DNA of 64,000 nt, taken from contig NZ_CP053346.1 of the NCBI RefSeq assembly GCF_013113735.1, forward strand, positions 5,098,001 to 5,162,000, in the 5' to 3' direction. Position numbers and translations under genes: made by a program. The notes beneath the pieces were generated by a model. It was not told the DNA's origin. It saw nothing but the letters and a program-made list of their open reading frames with translations, and ran no database searches. Positions 27,467 through 36,722 of this stretch are shown here, piece by piece (within the stretch, counting starts at the first letter, position 1; each line of letters opens with the position of its first letter). This DNA is from Sphingomonas sp. AP4-R1 (GTDB lineage: Bacteria > Pseudomonadota > Alphaproteobacteria > Sphingomonadales > Sphingomonadaceae).

Positions 27467-27565
27467 AATGCCTATCTTCCTGAGATGCCTAGTCCCGTAA
27501 GCGCGGGCTTGGGAGTGGCAATGCCGTCGCTCCGAAGGCGGATTGCAGATCTCGGCCTTGGCGCT

Positions 27566-28318
27566 TCAGCGCCGGTCAAATTCCTGCCCAACTGCAGATC
27601 GCAGCAATTCCACTAGTTCAACGCGGTTTGAGGACGCTGAAGCGGACCGAAGCAGATGGTCGTAATTTACCAGAAGCGCCGCGTTCCGGCGGGGGTTCAG
27701 CAGGAGCACGTCCGACCAGACCCGACCGTCGTTCTCTACAGTCCGGGCATACTTCAGCAGCCAATACATGAGCACCTGCCGAAAATCGCCCGCACCGAAG
27801 TTCCGTCCCGTATGCTTGATCTCGATGAGGGTCGAACCGAGAGCGAAGTCTCCATTGCCGGAAGCTACCCAGCCTAAGCCAGGGATAAGGGGCGCGTGTT
27901 CAAGAATGGCAGAAGGGCGTTGAGCCCGGACGCTGTCCAGCATCGCAACTACATTTCGTGCGGCGTGGTCAGCGACCGAGATGTCTTTCGGCTCAAGCTT
28001 CTCCGGGATGCGGGCGTCGAAATGGCGACGCTGTCGTGACGAAGCGACCTTCAGGCATTCGTCCCACGACAATGCGCCGACGCCACGCAATTCGCTTTCG
28101 GCTCGGACCATCGAAATCTCGAAGAGCATCGCGTTTTGCAGGCTGCTGGCTTCAATCACATCAGCCGGGATCGCTTGCACGTCGGTGAAGGTGAACATCT
28201 TGCTGTTGAGAGCATTGACCAGTCCGCCGGTCAGGCGGGGGAACAGGATGTCAAGAACACCAGGAATGTCGCGCGCCACCGTCCTCGGGTCGCGTGCCGG
28301 AAGGCGACTAGCCGGCAT
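27566..28318 (-). CDS. PD-(D/E)xK nuclease coupled to the reverse transcriptase
   Basis: 250 residues. The nuclease core is SGNGDFALGSTLIEIKHTGR, with Asp 157 and Glu 166-Ile-Lys 168, followed by FRQVLMYWLLKY, the Q-x3-Y motif of the RecB/Cas4 branch, and WSDVLLLNPRRNAALLVNYD. The N-terminal 130 residues are helical and unassigned. Its ATG overlaps the end of the reverse transcriptase gene by 11 bases, so the two are almost surely made together. In defence reverse transcriptase loci such a nuclease is a likely effector. GGCGC-TTCA-GCGCC near the stop could be a weak terminator. Confidence 0.75.
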   Translation of the reverse strand: MPASRLPARDPRTVARDIPGVLDILFPRLTGGLVNALNSKMFTFTDVQAIPADVIEASSLQNAMLFEISMVRAESELRGVGALSWDECLKVASSRQRRHFDARIPEKLEPKDISVADHAARNVVAMLDSVRAQRPSAILEHAPLIPGLGWVASGNGDFALGSTLIEIKHTGRNFGAGDFRQVLMYWLLKYARTVENDGRVWSDVLLLNPRRNAALLVNYDHLLRSASASSNRVELVELLRSAVGQEFDRR

Positions 28319-29936
28319 TATTCACCCAGTCCTCGTAGAAGGCTGCGAAGTCACCCTGCGCGACGGTCTCGATCCCAAGTCGCCAGGCCAGTGAGAGGGT
28401 GCCGCGCAACTGCTTCCGCGATTTCTCGCCTTCGTCCCCGAATGCGCCTGCCGCCAGCCACAGCATACGCTGTTCGTCGGCGCCAAGATTCTGCCACTGA
28501 TTGCGAAGTCGCGTGAAGTTCGACCGGTCGCGCCAATGCCGCCAGCAGTCGATGCAAGCCCGCCGAACCGATGCGGACTTCGTTGCATCGTAAGTGCGAC
28601 GGACAAAGGCCCCGCGGATATCCGTTCTAGTGAACCGGATCGCCCGGAGGTAATGCAACATGTTGGCTTCGGGAACGAGAAGATGGGCAGCAGCACCCGG
28701 AATGCGATCGAGCAGGTCGTCGATGGCGTCGAAAATCAATCCGAACTCGGCATTGGCGCGAACCGCATAGACGCCGCGCATGATCTTCGACCAGGAGGCA
28801 CGAAAGGAATCGAGATTGCTTGGGTCAAGGAGCGTGGCACAAAGTTGGACCGCGACGCCAGGCTCTTGAAATTTCAGGGCGCGTCCGATCTGGGCGATTA
28901 CGAAGGCGTCGGGCTGTGATTTCTCCCGCTCGAGATCGAGCAGAAACGATATGTCGATCTTCTCAAAGGACTGTTTGAGCTTCTCGTACTCGGCAGTGGC
29001 ATTGTCGGAATATGGGTCAAAATGAAGATCCAGCTCACGCAGCGCGAGACTTGAGTCCTCGCCATCTCCCAACTGCACCGCAACGAAGTCGCGATAATGT
29101 TTCGCGCTCAGAATCGTCGTTTTGCTACGGTTGAGTGAAAGTCCATAATCGGCGAGCGCATGGGACAAGTCCGAAAGCGCCTTGTAGGCCTCCTGCCGGG
29201 AGCGACAAATTAAGGTATAGTCGTCGACATAACGATGCCAGACCAGCCCGCCATCGGTGAGCGATCGATCGATTGGCGTCATCATCACTTCTGCCAGTAT
29301 TCGCGCGCACTGACCGCCGACTGGCAGACCGAAGGAACGGCCGGCCGCAAGCTGGCTCAGGATGCGATCAATCTGCAGCGCCACAGTCGAGGCCGGTGCC
29401 AGATCCTTGAGGACGTTCTCCAATCGATGGTGGTAGATGTGCTCGTAGAAGCTTGAGATGTCGGTCTGAATCACAACGGAGCCCTCCTGGTCGAGGTTGG
29501 GCTCGTCTAAGGTTGCAAGCTTGTATGTGCGCCACGATCTGCTGCGATCGAAGAAACCTGGGCCTTCGGACGCAAGCCGATAAGAGTGCGCGCGATCGCT
29601 CCGCTGGCTTTCGTTCGCCTCTGCAATCGCCACACCAAGGCCATTGAGATACAGGTTCCAGAATGGATGGATTTTCGTCGTAATACGAAAACCGTGTGCC
29701 CCTGACGGAACGAGCAGGCGCTCCGCCACGATTGCCAGCCCGTTCATGAAGCTGACGGCCTTTCCAACCTTGCCTGTCTCGATGTTCTGAAACAAGTCGA
29801 GGCAAAGCGCTGCGAGATCGCCGGCCTTCTCCTTCACGAAGCCGGAATCCAGATCGTAGGGCAGCGTGTCGTTGTCACCGTTGTGACCAATCTCGAGCGC
29901 CGCGCGTACGAAATGATTAATATCGACCTTGACCAT
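28308..29936 (-). CDS. Defence-type (UG/Abi-like) reverse transcriptase
   Basis: 542 residues. The polymerase core has the first catalytic Asp 159 in VVIQTDISSFYEHIYHHRLE, GRSFGLPVGGQCARILAEVM at about 199-218, and the YVDD box at 236-239 in VWHRYVDDYTLICRS, then LSLNRSKTTILSA. After about residue 320 there is a long helical region without maturase X or HNH domains, as in Abi/UG reverse transcriptases linked to phage defence (DRT systems), not group II introns. No retron msr/msd structure was seen beside it. It overlaps a PD-(D/E)xK gene, a pairing that recalls DRT8 (UG7) systems; the class assignment is inference. The ATG at 29936 fits a family-like N-terminus. Confidence 0.85.
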   Translation of the reverse strand: MVKVDINHFVRAALEIGHNGDNDTLPYDLDSGFVKEKAGDLAALCLDLFQNIETGKVGKAVSFMNGLAIVAERLLVPSGAHGFRITTKIHPFWNLYLNGLGVAIAEANESQRSDRAHSYRLASEGPGFFDRSRSWRTYKLATLDEPNLDQEGSVVIQTDISSFYEHIYHHRLENVLKDLAPASTVALQIDRILSQLAAGRSFGLPVGGQCARILAEVMMTPIDRSLTDGGLVWHRYVDDYTLICRSRQEAYKALSDLSHALADYGLSLNRSKTTILSAKHYRDFVAVQLGDGEDSSLALRELDLHFDPYSDNATAEYEKLKQSFEKIDISFLLDLEREKSQPDAFVIAQIGRALKFQEPGVAVQLCATLLDPSNLDSFRASWSKIMRGVYAVRANAEFGLIFDAIDDLLDRIPGAAAHLLVPEANMLHYLRAIRFTRTDIRGAFVRRTYDATKSASVRRACIDCWRHWRDRSNFTRLRNQWQNLGADEQRMLWLAAGAFGDEGEKSRKQLRGTLSLAWRLGIETVAQGDFAAFYEDWVNNAG

Positions 29937-29997
29937 TTTGGAATTCTCGCATGGCGCACCGAGAGGATACCCACCCCGATGACATCTTCTTGCAGAG

Positions 29998-30010
29998 ACA
30001 CGAATCGTGT
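29998..30010. promoter_or_regulatory. 13-base palindrome upstream of the reverse transcriptase
   Basis: ACACGA-A-TCGTGT is a perfect palindrome 62 bases before the reverse transcriptase start. It could be an operator for the defence unit or a hairpin in its leader. Confidence 0.35.
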
Positions 30011-30150
30011 GTCCAGCATCCAACGATTACGAGGCGGATCCGAGGACTCGAACGGTTACCCGCCGGGTCGATTTGGCCTGGCGATGACGAAGACGGCTTC
30101 CAGATACGCGAGGTTTGCTCGCGCTATGGCCGGCAATGTACTAGGCGCAG

Positions 30151-30320
30151 GTGCTCGAACACGGGATGGTCAACGCAGTCATCGTCGCCCGTATGCTGCC
30201 AACGATGCGCGGGGATCCGGACATCGCGGCATGGGAGGCGGCGTTCGACCGCACCCACGATGTCGAATTGGTCAAGACCTTCAAAAATATGCTCCGCTCG
30301 CTGAAGCCGCTCCTTAAGAT
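30151..30320 (+). pseudogene. Possible remnant of a short coding sequence
   Basis: About 56 codons from a GTG at 30151 read like protein (EHGMVNAVIVARMLPTMRGD, then DIAAWEAAFDRTHDVELV), but an in-frame TAG sits just before and the sequence after about 30320 no longer looks coding. The family is not recognised. The rest of 29937-30763 has no gene; its last 150 bases (30620-30763) are very AT-rich. Confidence 0.3.
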
Positions 30321-30763
30321 GAATAAAAGGTCGAAGACAAAGATCTTTGTCCAAAAGCAGACAGTCCGTTTTCCACCCGAGTTTCGGGCGCCGGCAGGCG
30401 TACGAAAGTCGTGGAAGCACGTGCCAGCGCGCTGCCCGCTACGCGCTACGCGCTATGGGGGTTCGGGTTTAGTCCTGCCTGAAAGTTCGAGCGATACGGC
30501 GGCGCTGCGGCCGGCTAACTTCCTCGAGCCATTAGTGGGCCATTGCGACGTGCTCTTTCCACGTCGGCGTCAGATCGTCCCTCTGTCGAGACCTTTGCTG
30601 ATGTACGCCGCAAGATGCTGGCGTTGAATTTCGAGTCATTTTTTAGTATTTTTTCAGTTTTGATTTCGTAAAGTGTAGTTTAATCTATATGTTCAATAAC
30701 GTAAATATACCTAGGTGATAATGTCTAGTATGACCAGTGTGGGTTCAGTGAACTCATCAATGT

Positions 30764-32656
30764 TCATGCGTCGATGTTGCTGTCTTCCCAGTCCGTGACC
30801 AGCGGCGGCTCTGGTTCGGCTACGGTGTGCACGAGCAGCGCTTCCATCGCCAAGATCATCGCCGAGCCGCCCTCCTCGGCAGTCGAGGCGCCCTTACGCA
30901 TGAAAGCGAAAAGCTCGCGACCTGTGCCCTGCTGTGCCCAGGCCCGCGGTGCGAGTGACCGCGCCTTCCACTCGACAGGATCGACCAGCGCCTCGATCAG
31001 TCCCTCCTCGCCGGAGAGCCGCACGATGTCGCCGTCGCGCAATTTGCCGATCGGCCCGCCCGCCAGCGCCTCGGGCGTCAGGTGGATCGCCGCCGGCACC
31101 TTGCCCGACGCGCCCGACATGCGCCCGTCGGTGAGCAAAGCCACCTTGAAGCCCTTGTCCTGGATCGAGCTGAGCGGCGGGGTCAGCTTGTGCAGCTCCG
31201 GCATGCCGTTCGCCTGCGGCCCCTGGAAGCGGACCACGATCACGACGTCGCAGAACAGCTCGCCCGCCTTGTACGCGCGCACCACATCGTCCTGCTCGTC
31301 GAACACGCGCGCCGGCGCCTCGATCGTCCAGCGATCGGGTTCCACCGCGCTCGCCTTGAAGATCGCGCGGCCCAGATTGCCCGCGATCAGGCGCATGCCG
31401 CCGTCCGGCTGGAACGGCGCCGAGGCCGGGCGCAGCATCTTCTCGTCACGCGTCTCGACAGCCGGAACCCACTCCAGCTTCTCCGCCGCGTCCAGTTGCG
31501 GCGCGCAGCCATAGGCCGCCATGCCGCCCTTCCACACGGTCAGGATATCGTCGTGCACCAGCCCCGCCTCCAGCAGGGTGTGGATCGTGAAGGCGATGCC
31601 GCCCGCCTCGTGATAGCCGTTCACGTCGCCCGGCCCGTTCGGATAGACGCGCGCGATCAGCGGCACGGCGGACGAGATCCGGTCCAGATCCTCCCAGTCG
31701 ATCAGGATCCCCGCCGCGCGCGCGATCGCGGGCAGGTGGATCGCGTGGTTGGTCGATCCGCCCGTCGCCAGCAGGCCCACCGCCGCGTTCACGATCGCCT
31801 TCTCGTCCACGCACAGGCCGAGCGGGCGATAATCGTCGCCGCTCCAGCCGATCTCGGTCAGGCGGTGGACGGCGGCGCGGGTCAGTTCCTGACGCAGCTT
31901 CGTGCCCGGATGGACGAAGGAGGAAGCGGGCACGTGCAGGCCCATCATCTCCATCATCATCTGGTTGGAATTGGCGGTGCCGTAGAAGGTGCAGGTGCCG
32001 GCCGAGTGATAGGATTTGCTCTCGCCCTCCAGCAGCGCATCCTCGCCCACCTTGCCCTCGGCATAATCCTGCCGGATGCGGGCCTTCTCCTTGTTGGGCA
32101 GGCCGGTGCCCATCGGCCCCGACGGGATCAGGATCGTCGGCAGATGGCCGAAGCGCAGCGCGCCGATCATCAGCCCCGGCACGATCTTGTCGCAGATGCC
32201 GAGCAAGGCCGCGCCCTCGAACATGCCGTGGCTGAGGCCGATCGCGGTGGAGAGCGCGATCGTGTCGCGGCTGAACAGCGACAGCTCCATGCCCGGCTGG
32301 CCCTGCGTCACGCCGTCGCACATCGCCGGCACGCCGCCCGCCACCTGCGCCGTCGCCCCCACTTCGCGCGCGAAGATCTTCATCTGCTCCGGATAGCGGC
32401 CATAGGGCTGATGCGCGGAGAGCATGTCGTTATAGGCGGTGACGATGCCGATGTTCATCGCGCGCTGGGCGATGATCGCTTTCTTGTCCTCGCCCGAGGC
32501 CGCGAAGCCATGCGCGAGATTGCCGCACGACAGGCGCGGGCGATCCACCCCCGTCTCCCGCTCGGACGCGATCAGGCGGAGGTAAGCGGCGCGGGTCGTC
32601 CGCGATCGTTCGATGATGCGATCGGTGACGGCGGCGATGCGGAGATCAAGGGTCAT
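30764..32656 (-). CDS. edd: Phosphogluconate dehydratase (Entner-Doudoroff)
   Basis: 630 residues, IlvD/Edd family. It turns 6-phosphogluconate into 2-keto-3-deoxy-6-phosphogluconate using an iron-sulfur cluster. Seen: RLSCGNLAHGFAASGEDKKA, NIGIVTAYNDMLSAHQPYGR, GGVPAMCDGVTQGQPGMELS, GTCTFYGTANSNQMMMEMMG and VALLTDGRMSGASGKVPAAI, which separate Edd from the amino-acid dehydratase IlvD. AAGGA is six bases before the ATG and zwf ends nine bases upstream. It is the last gene of the nine-gene fructan operon. The aldolase (eda) is not in the window. Confidence 0.95.
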   Translation of the reverse strand: MTLDLRIAAVTDRIIERSRTTRAAYLRLIASERETGVDRPRLSCGNLAHGFAASGEDKKAIIAQRAMNIGIVTAYNDMLSAHQPYGRYPEQMKIFAREVGATAQVAGGVPAMCDGVTQGQPGMELSLFSRDTIALSTAIGLSHGMFEGAALLGICDKIVPGLMIGALRFGHLPTILIPSGPMGTGLPNKEKARIRQDYAEGKVGEDALLEGESKSYHSAGTCTFYGTANSNQMMMEMMGLHVPASSFVHPGTKLRQELTRAAVHRLTEIGWSGDDYRPLGLCVDEKAIVNAAVGLLATGGSTNHAIHLPAIARAAGILIDWEDLDRISSAVPLIARVYPNGPGDVNGYHEAGGIAFTIHTLLEAGLVHDDILTVWKGGMAAYGCAPQLDAAEKLEWVPAVETRDEKMLRPASAPFQPDGGMRLIAGNLGRAIFKASAVEPDRWTIEAPARVFDEQDDVVRAYKAGELFCDVVIVVRFQGPQANGMPELHKLTPPLSSIQDKGFKVALLTDGRMSGASGKVPAAIHLTPEALAGGPIGKLRDGDIVRLSGEEGLIEALVDPVEWKARSLAPRAWAQQGTGRELFAFMRKGASTAEEGGSAMILAMEALLVHTVAEPEPPLVTDWEDSNIDA

Positions 32657-32665
32657 TCCAAATCC

Positions 32666-34117
32666 TTATTCGTGCCAGCTCACACCGTCGCGTTCCACCA
32701 GCGCTATTGCGCCAGGCGGGCCCCAGCTGCCGGCCGTGTAGTTCGCGGGAGCCATTTGCGTTTCGGCCCAGGCCGAGCGGACTGCGTCCACCCATCGCCA
32801 TTGCGCTTCAATCTCGTCGCGCCGCACGAAGAGGGTCGGATCGCCTTCGATCAAGTCGAGCAGAAGCCGCTCGTAGGCAATACGGCGCCGAGCCCCGGCA
32901 AACGCGTTGGGCAGAGATATATCGAGCGGTATCTCACGCAGGACGACCCCTCCGCGCCCGAGCCCAGGCTGCTTCGCCATCAGCAATAGTCGAACATTCT
33001 CCTCGGGCTGAAGGCGAATGACGAGGCGGTTGGCGCGGAGGACCTGGCCTTGAAAGATCGAGTGTCGAAGACCGCGAAACTGGATCACAATCTCCGAAAA
33101 GCGTTCCGGCAGGCGCTTGCCCGTTCGCAGATAGAAGGGCACGCCCCGCCAGCGCCAATTGTCGACATGCGCTTTGATGGCCACGAATGTCTCGGCGGTC
33201 GACGGCCGGCCAAGCTCGGCTTCATAGCTTGCCACCGCCGCGCCGGAGATAGCACCGGCGCGATACTGTCCAGTGACGCTATGGCTCGTAGCTGAAGCCG
33301 GGTTTATGCTGCGGAGGGAGCGGAGCACCTTGACCTTCTCGTCTCTTACGTCCGTTGCGTCGAAGGAGGCCGGCGGCTCCATCGCGACAAGTGCGAGCAG
33401 CTGAAGCATATGGTTTTGCACCATGTCCCGCGTCGCGCCGGTGGCGTCGTAATAATCAACGCGCCCCTCAAGCCCGACCGTTTCGGCCACGGTGATCTGG
33501 ACATGCTCGATGCCGCTCCACTCCCACATTGGCTCGAACAAGGAATTGGCGAAGCGCAGCGCAAGGAGGTTCTGGACGGTTTCCTTTCCCAGATAATGGT
33601 CGATGCGAAAGATGCGCTCTTCCGGGAAGGCGGCCGCCACCGTGTCATTTATCACGCGGCTGGAAGCGAGGTCGTTCCCGAGTGGCTTTTCAAGCGCGAT
33701 GCGCGCGTTAGCCCCCGTCAGCCCGACACCGGCAAGCCCGGTGATCGCGGGCCGAAAAAGATCGGGCGCCGTCGAAAGGAAAATGGCGAGAGGCTGCGTC
33801 GCGCGCGCACCGAGCGCGCTCGCCAGACCATCGAACGACGATACATCGATCAGATCGAGCGGAACGTATCGCAATCGCTCGAGAAAGGAAGGAATCGCGG
33901 AACGACGATCGTCGTGAACGATCCCTTCCAAAGATGCACCGGCCATTGTGCGGAAGCTTGGCCCATCCTCTTCGCCGCGCGCGGTGCCGAGGATCATCAG
34001 ATCCTCTGGCAGAAGGCCGTCGGCATGAAGGCCGAACAGCGATGGCAGGAGCATCCGGCGCGACAGATCGCCGGTCGCGCCGAAAAGCACCAAGGTGCGC
34101 ACCGTTGGCATCGACAT
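32666..34117 (-). CDS. zwf: Glucose-6-phosphate 1-dehydrogenase
   Basis: 483 residues. N-terminal Rossmann part LVLFGATGDLSRRMLLPSLF, the active-site segment RIDHYLGKETVQNLLALRFA (DHYLGKE, with the catalytic His) and ARIALEKPLGNDLASS. It oxidises glucose-6-phosphate to the lactone, feeding Edd after lactone hydrolysis; no lactonase gene is present in this operon. The start follows the GH32 stop by 11 bases without a strong ribosome site, so translation may be coupled. Confidence 0.95.
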   Translation of the reverse strand: MSMPTVRTLVLFGATGDLSRRMLLPSLFGLHADGLLPEDLMILGTARGEEDGPSFRTMAGASLEGIVHDDRRSAIPSFLERLRYVPLDLIDVSSFDGLASALGARATQPLAIFLSTAPDLFRPAITGLAGVGLTGANARIALEKPLGNDLASSRVINDTVAAAFPEERIFRIDHYLGKETVQNLLALRFANSLFEPMWEWSGIEHVQITVAETVGLEGRVDYYDATGATRDMVQNHMLQLLALVAMEPPASFDATDVRDEKVKVLRSLRSINPASATSHSVTGQYRAGAISGAAVASYEAELGRPSTAETFVAIKAHVDNWRWRGVPFYLRTGKRLPERFSEIVIQFRGLRHSIFQGQVLRANRLVIRLQPEENVRLLLMAKQPGLGRGGVVLREIPLDISLPNAFAGARRRIAYERLLLDLIEGDPTLFVRRDEIEAQWRWVDAVRSAWAETQMAPANYTAGSWGPPGAIALVERDGVSWHE

Positions 34118-34128
34118 CCGGAGACGGC

Positions 34129-35562
34129 CTACAGTCGAGCTGGACCGAGCTGCACGTCCACCGCCCGGGGATCAATCGGAAAGACGGAGCAGGAGTAGAC
34201 GCGTCGTCCTCCGTCGACGAACAAATCAACGAGGCACCCGTCGAAGAACAGCTCGATCGCGAGCGATCCGTTGGCTTGATACGGCGCGTCGGTGGTGAAC
34301 CCGAAGGAAGTTTCGGCCAAGCCGCCATGCTCCCCACGCCGAAAAACGAGCCCCCGCGTGCCGTCGTAGTGAAGGCCCAGCAGGATGTTTCCGTCGGCCA
34401 GCACTTGAAGCGCGTCCGAGACGCCATCCACGAGCGTCAGTGAGGCCGTCGCGCGAAACGCAGCTCCGGTGGTGGCCCACGCCACCGCAAGCTTCTCGTC
34501 AGGGCTTTGTAGTGCTGCTGGAAACGCCTCAACTGCCGACGACACCGGCCGTTGGCCGAGCCTGAGCCTGCCGTCCTCGCCGAACAGGAACAACGTTCGT
34601 GGCAGCGACTGCGCACCCCGCCAAGGCTCGGTCGGGTAGAACCGGCCTGTCTGGTGGTTCGACATCCAACCGACCCACAAAGGTCCGGGCTGGTCGGCAG
34701 GCAGATCGGACCATGTGACGGCCGCGTAAAAATCAGGACCGAAATCGACGATATCGCCATGCGGGGCAGCGGGATCGACCGTAAAGGTCCAACCGTCGAA
34801 CTCGCCCACGAAATATTGCGCTCCCGACCCGCCTCCCACGAAGTCGGCATCGACATCTACCTTCAGGACCCATCGTGATGCGTCGGGATTATCTTCCAAG
34901 GGTACGGCGATCAGATCCGGGCATTCCCACTGCCCGGTCGTGGCACCCGACGGCCCAAACGCGCTTGCCAGTTCCCACGAAAGGAGATCGGTCGAGCGGT
35001 AGAATTGCACCTTATGCTCGCGCGCCAGTGCCACCGACATCACCCAGGCGTTGCTCGGCTCGTGGCGAAAGACCTTGGGGTCGCGAAAGTGGGCCATCCC
35101 AAGGTCGATCAGCGGATTGCCGGTGTAAAAAGTGAAAGTTCGCCCTCGATCGTTACTATAGGCCAGACATTGGCGCTGAATGTCCGCCTCGGCATCGAAG
35201 CCCGTATAGAAAGCGAGCAGAGGCGGCTCGTTGCCATCGCCAAATCCAGAGACATTGTCTCGGTCAACGACGATCGAACCCGAGAAAATCATTTCCCGCT
35301 CGCGCTCGGCCATCGCCACCGGGAGCTCCTCCCAAGTGACAAGATCACGGCTGACGGCATGGCCCCAGCTCATATGGCCCCATTGATCGCCATAAGGATT
35401 ATATTGGAAATACAGATGATATTCGCCGGCGAAATAGACGAGGCCGTTGGGATCATTCATCCAGTTGCGCCGGGGGGCGAAATGGAGGCTGGGACGGTAG
35501 CGCGCCTCGTCAGCGTCTCCGCCATGTAGTTCGTCAGGGCGAACGGTTGCAGGCTTGTCCAT
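34129..35562 (-). CDS. Glycoside hydrolase family 32, intracellular fructosidase
   Basis: About 477 residues, no signal peptide. GH32 hallmarks: NWMNDPNGLVYFAGEYHLYF with the nucleophile Asp, AHFRDPKVF (transition-state RDP) and GQWECPDLIAVP with the acid/base Glu. The C-terminal beta-sandwich ends LPVDLFVDGG-type residues (CLVDLFVDGGRRVYS). It should release fructose from sucrose or short fructans that the ABC importer brings in. The ATG at 35562 is chosen because GGAG lies five bases before it; an in-frame ATG at 35583 has no such site. Confidence 0.92.
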   Translation of the reverse strand: MDKPATVRPDELHGGDADEARYRPSLHFAPRRNWMNDPNGLVYFAGEYHLYFQYNPYGDQWGHMSWGHAVSRDLVTWEELPVAMAEREREMIFSGSIVVDRDNVSGFGDGNEPPLLAFYTGFDAEADIQRQCLAYSNDRGRTFTFYTGNPLIDLGMAHFRDPKVFRHEPSNAWVMSVALAREHKVQFYRSTDLLSWELASAFGPSGATTGQWECPDLIAVPLEDNPDASRWVLKVDVDADFVGGGSGAQYFVGEFDGWTFTVDPAAPHGDIVDFGPDFYAAVTWSDLPADQPGPLWVGWMSNHQTGRFYPTEPWRGAQSLPRTLFLFGEDGRLRLGQRPVSSAVEAFPAALQSPDEKLAVAWATTGAAFRATASLTLVDGVSDALQVLADGNILLGLHYDGTRGLVFRRGEHGGLAETSFGFTTDAPYQANGSLAIELFFDGCLVDLFVDGGRRVYSCSVFPIDPRAVDVQLGPARL

Positions 35563-35609
35563 CATCACTCCAGTATTCGTCATATGATCAAAGAAGTTCG
35601 CGCGACCGC

Positions 35610-36710
35610 TCAGCGGACGGCCACACCGTCAGCGTCGAACAGGTGAGCGCGATCGGGATCGAAGCGAAGACCGACGCGATCACCGACTGCGACCCGTCGC
35701 GCATCTCCATTTAGCCTCACAGCGACCGTATCTTCCGCCCCCGCGACGTCGAGGAATGCAAAAGTGTCCGCACCAAGCCGCTCCACGATGACCACGGTTC
35801 CAGCCAGCATCGCATCTCCAATCGAACTGAGCTGACAGTGCTCGGGCCGAATACCCAGCGTCGTCGCGCGTTCGCAGGCCATCGAATCTCTCAGATCGAA
35901 GAGAATCGGCATCGTGCCGTCGGGATGCCCTAGGACCGTGACGGGAATGCGCCCGCCCTTCACATCTCCACGCCGGATCTTTAGGAACGCCATTGTGGGC
36001 GTGCCGATGAAGCCCGCCACGAAACGGTTCGCAGGCCGCTCGTACAGCTCCAGGGGCGCGCCGACCTGACGGATAACACCGCCTTCGAGCACGACGATGC
36101 GATCGGCCAAGGTCATCGCCTCGACCTGATCGTGGGTAACGTAAACGACCGTGTTGCGCAGCCGCTGGTGTAGCCGGCTTATCTCCATCCGCATCTGAAT
36201 GCGCAGCGCAGCATCGAGATTTGAGAGCGGCTCGTCGAACAGAAAGACATTCGGGTTGCGCACAATCGCGCGTCCGATCGCAACCCGCTGGCGCTGACCG
36301 CCTGAGAGCTGGCTCGGCTTATTGTCGCGCAACTGCTCCAATTGCAGCACTCTGAGGGCTTCATCGACTTGGCGCGCCCGCTCGGCGCGGGGCATCTTGG
36401 CGAGCCTCAGGCTGAAGCCGACATTTTCGGCCACGGTCATATGCGGATAAAGCGCATAGGACTGGAACACCATTCCGACGCGACGGCGAGCGGGATCCCA
36501 ATCGTTCACCCGCTCGCTATCGAAGAAGAGATCGCCGGAGCTGATACCCTCAAGACCGGCGATCATTCGCAGCAAAGTAGATTTGCCGCATCCAGACGGC
36601 CCGACCAGAACGAGAAACTCGCTCGGCGCAACGGTCAGGCTTACGCCCCTGATGATATGGCGGCCCCCATATTCCTTATGGATATCGCGCAGTTCTAAAG
36701 ATGCGGGCAA
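35610..36710 (-). CDS. Sugar ABC transporter ATP-binding protein (MalK/UgpC type)
   Basis: 366 residues. Walker A GPSGCGKST at 37-45, signature LSGGQRQRVAIGRA from 134, Walker B FLFDEPLSNLD at 155-165, H-loop VTHDQVEAMTLADRI, and a C-terminal TOBE regulatory domain (LGIRPEHCQL). It powers the importer formed by the next two permeases. It starts 12 bases after the upstream permease stop. Confidence 0.95.
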   Translation of the reverse strand: MPASLELRDIHKEYGGRHIIRGVSLTVAPSEFLVLVGPSGCGKSTLLRMIAGLEGISSGDLFFDSERVNDWDPARRRVGMVFQSYALYPHMTVAENVGFSLRLAKMPRAERARQVDEALRVLQLEQLRDNKPSQLSGGQRQRVAIGRAIVRNPNVFLFDEPLSNLDAALRIQMRMEISRLHQRLRNTVVYVTHDQVEAMTLADRIVVLEGGVIRQVGAPLELYERPANRFVAGFIGTPTMAFLKIRRGDVKGGRIPVTVLGHPDGTMPILFDLRDSMACERATTLGIRPEHCQLSSIGDAMLAGTVVIVERLGADTFAFLDVAGAEDTVAVRLNGDARRVAVGDRVGLRFDPDRAHLFDADGVAVR

Positions 36711-36722
36711 ACTTGCTGTCTC

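Noticed and set aside
30028..30060. tRNA 3'-end-like string on the minus strand (GTTCGAGTCC next to GGATCCGCC), possible attachment site
   Set aside because: The stem bases around the TTCGAGT loop do not pair as a T arm, and no CCA or rest of a tRNA is present.
28308..30150. Retron or group II intron explanation for the reverse transcriptase
   Set aside because: No msr/msd-like inverted repeats were seen just upstream, there is no maturase X or HNH domain, and no intron domain V-like sequence was noticed. The long helical C-terminus fits the UG/Abi type better.
31082..32989. 635-codon open frame antisense to edd and zwf
   Set aside because: It spans two well-recognised genes on the other strand and codes for a His/Arg/Ala-rich sequence without domains.
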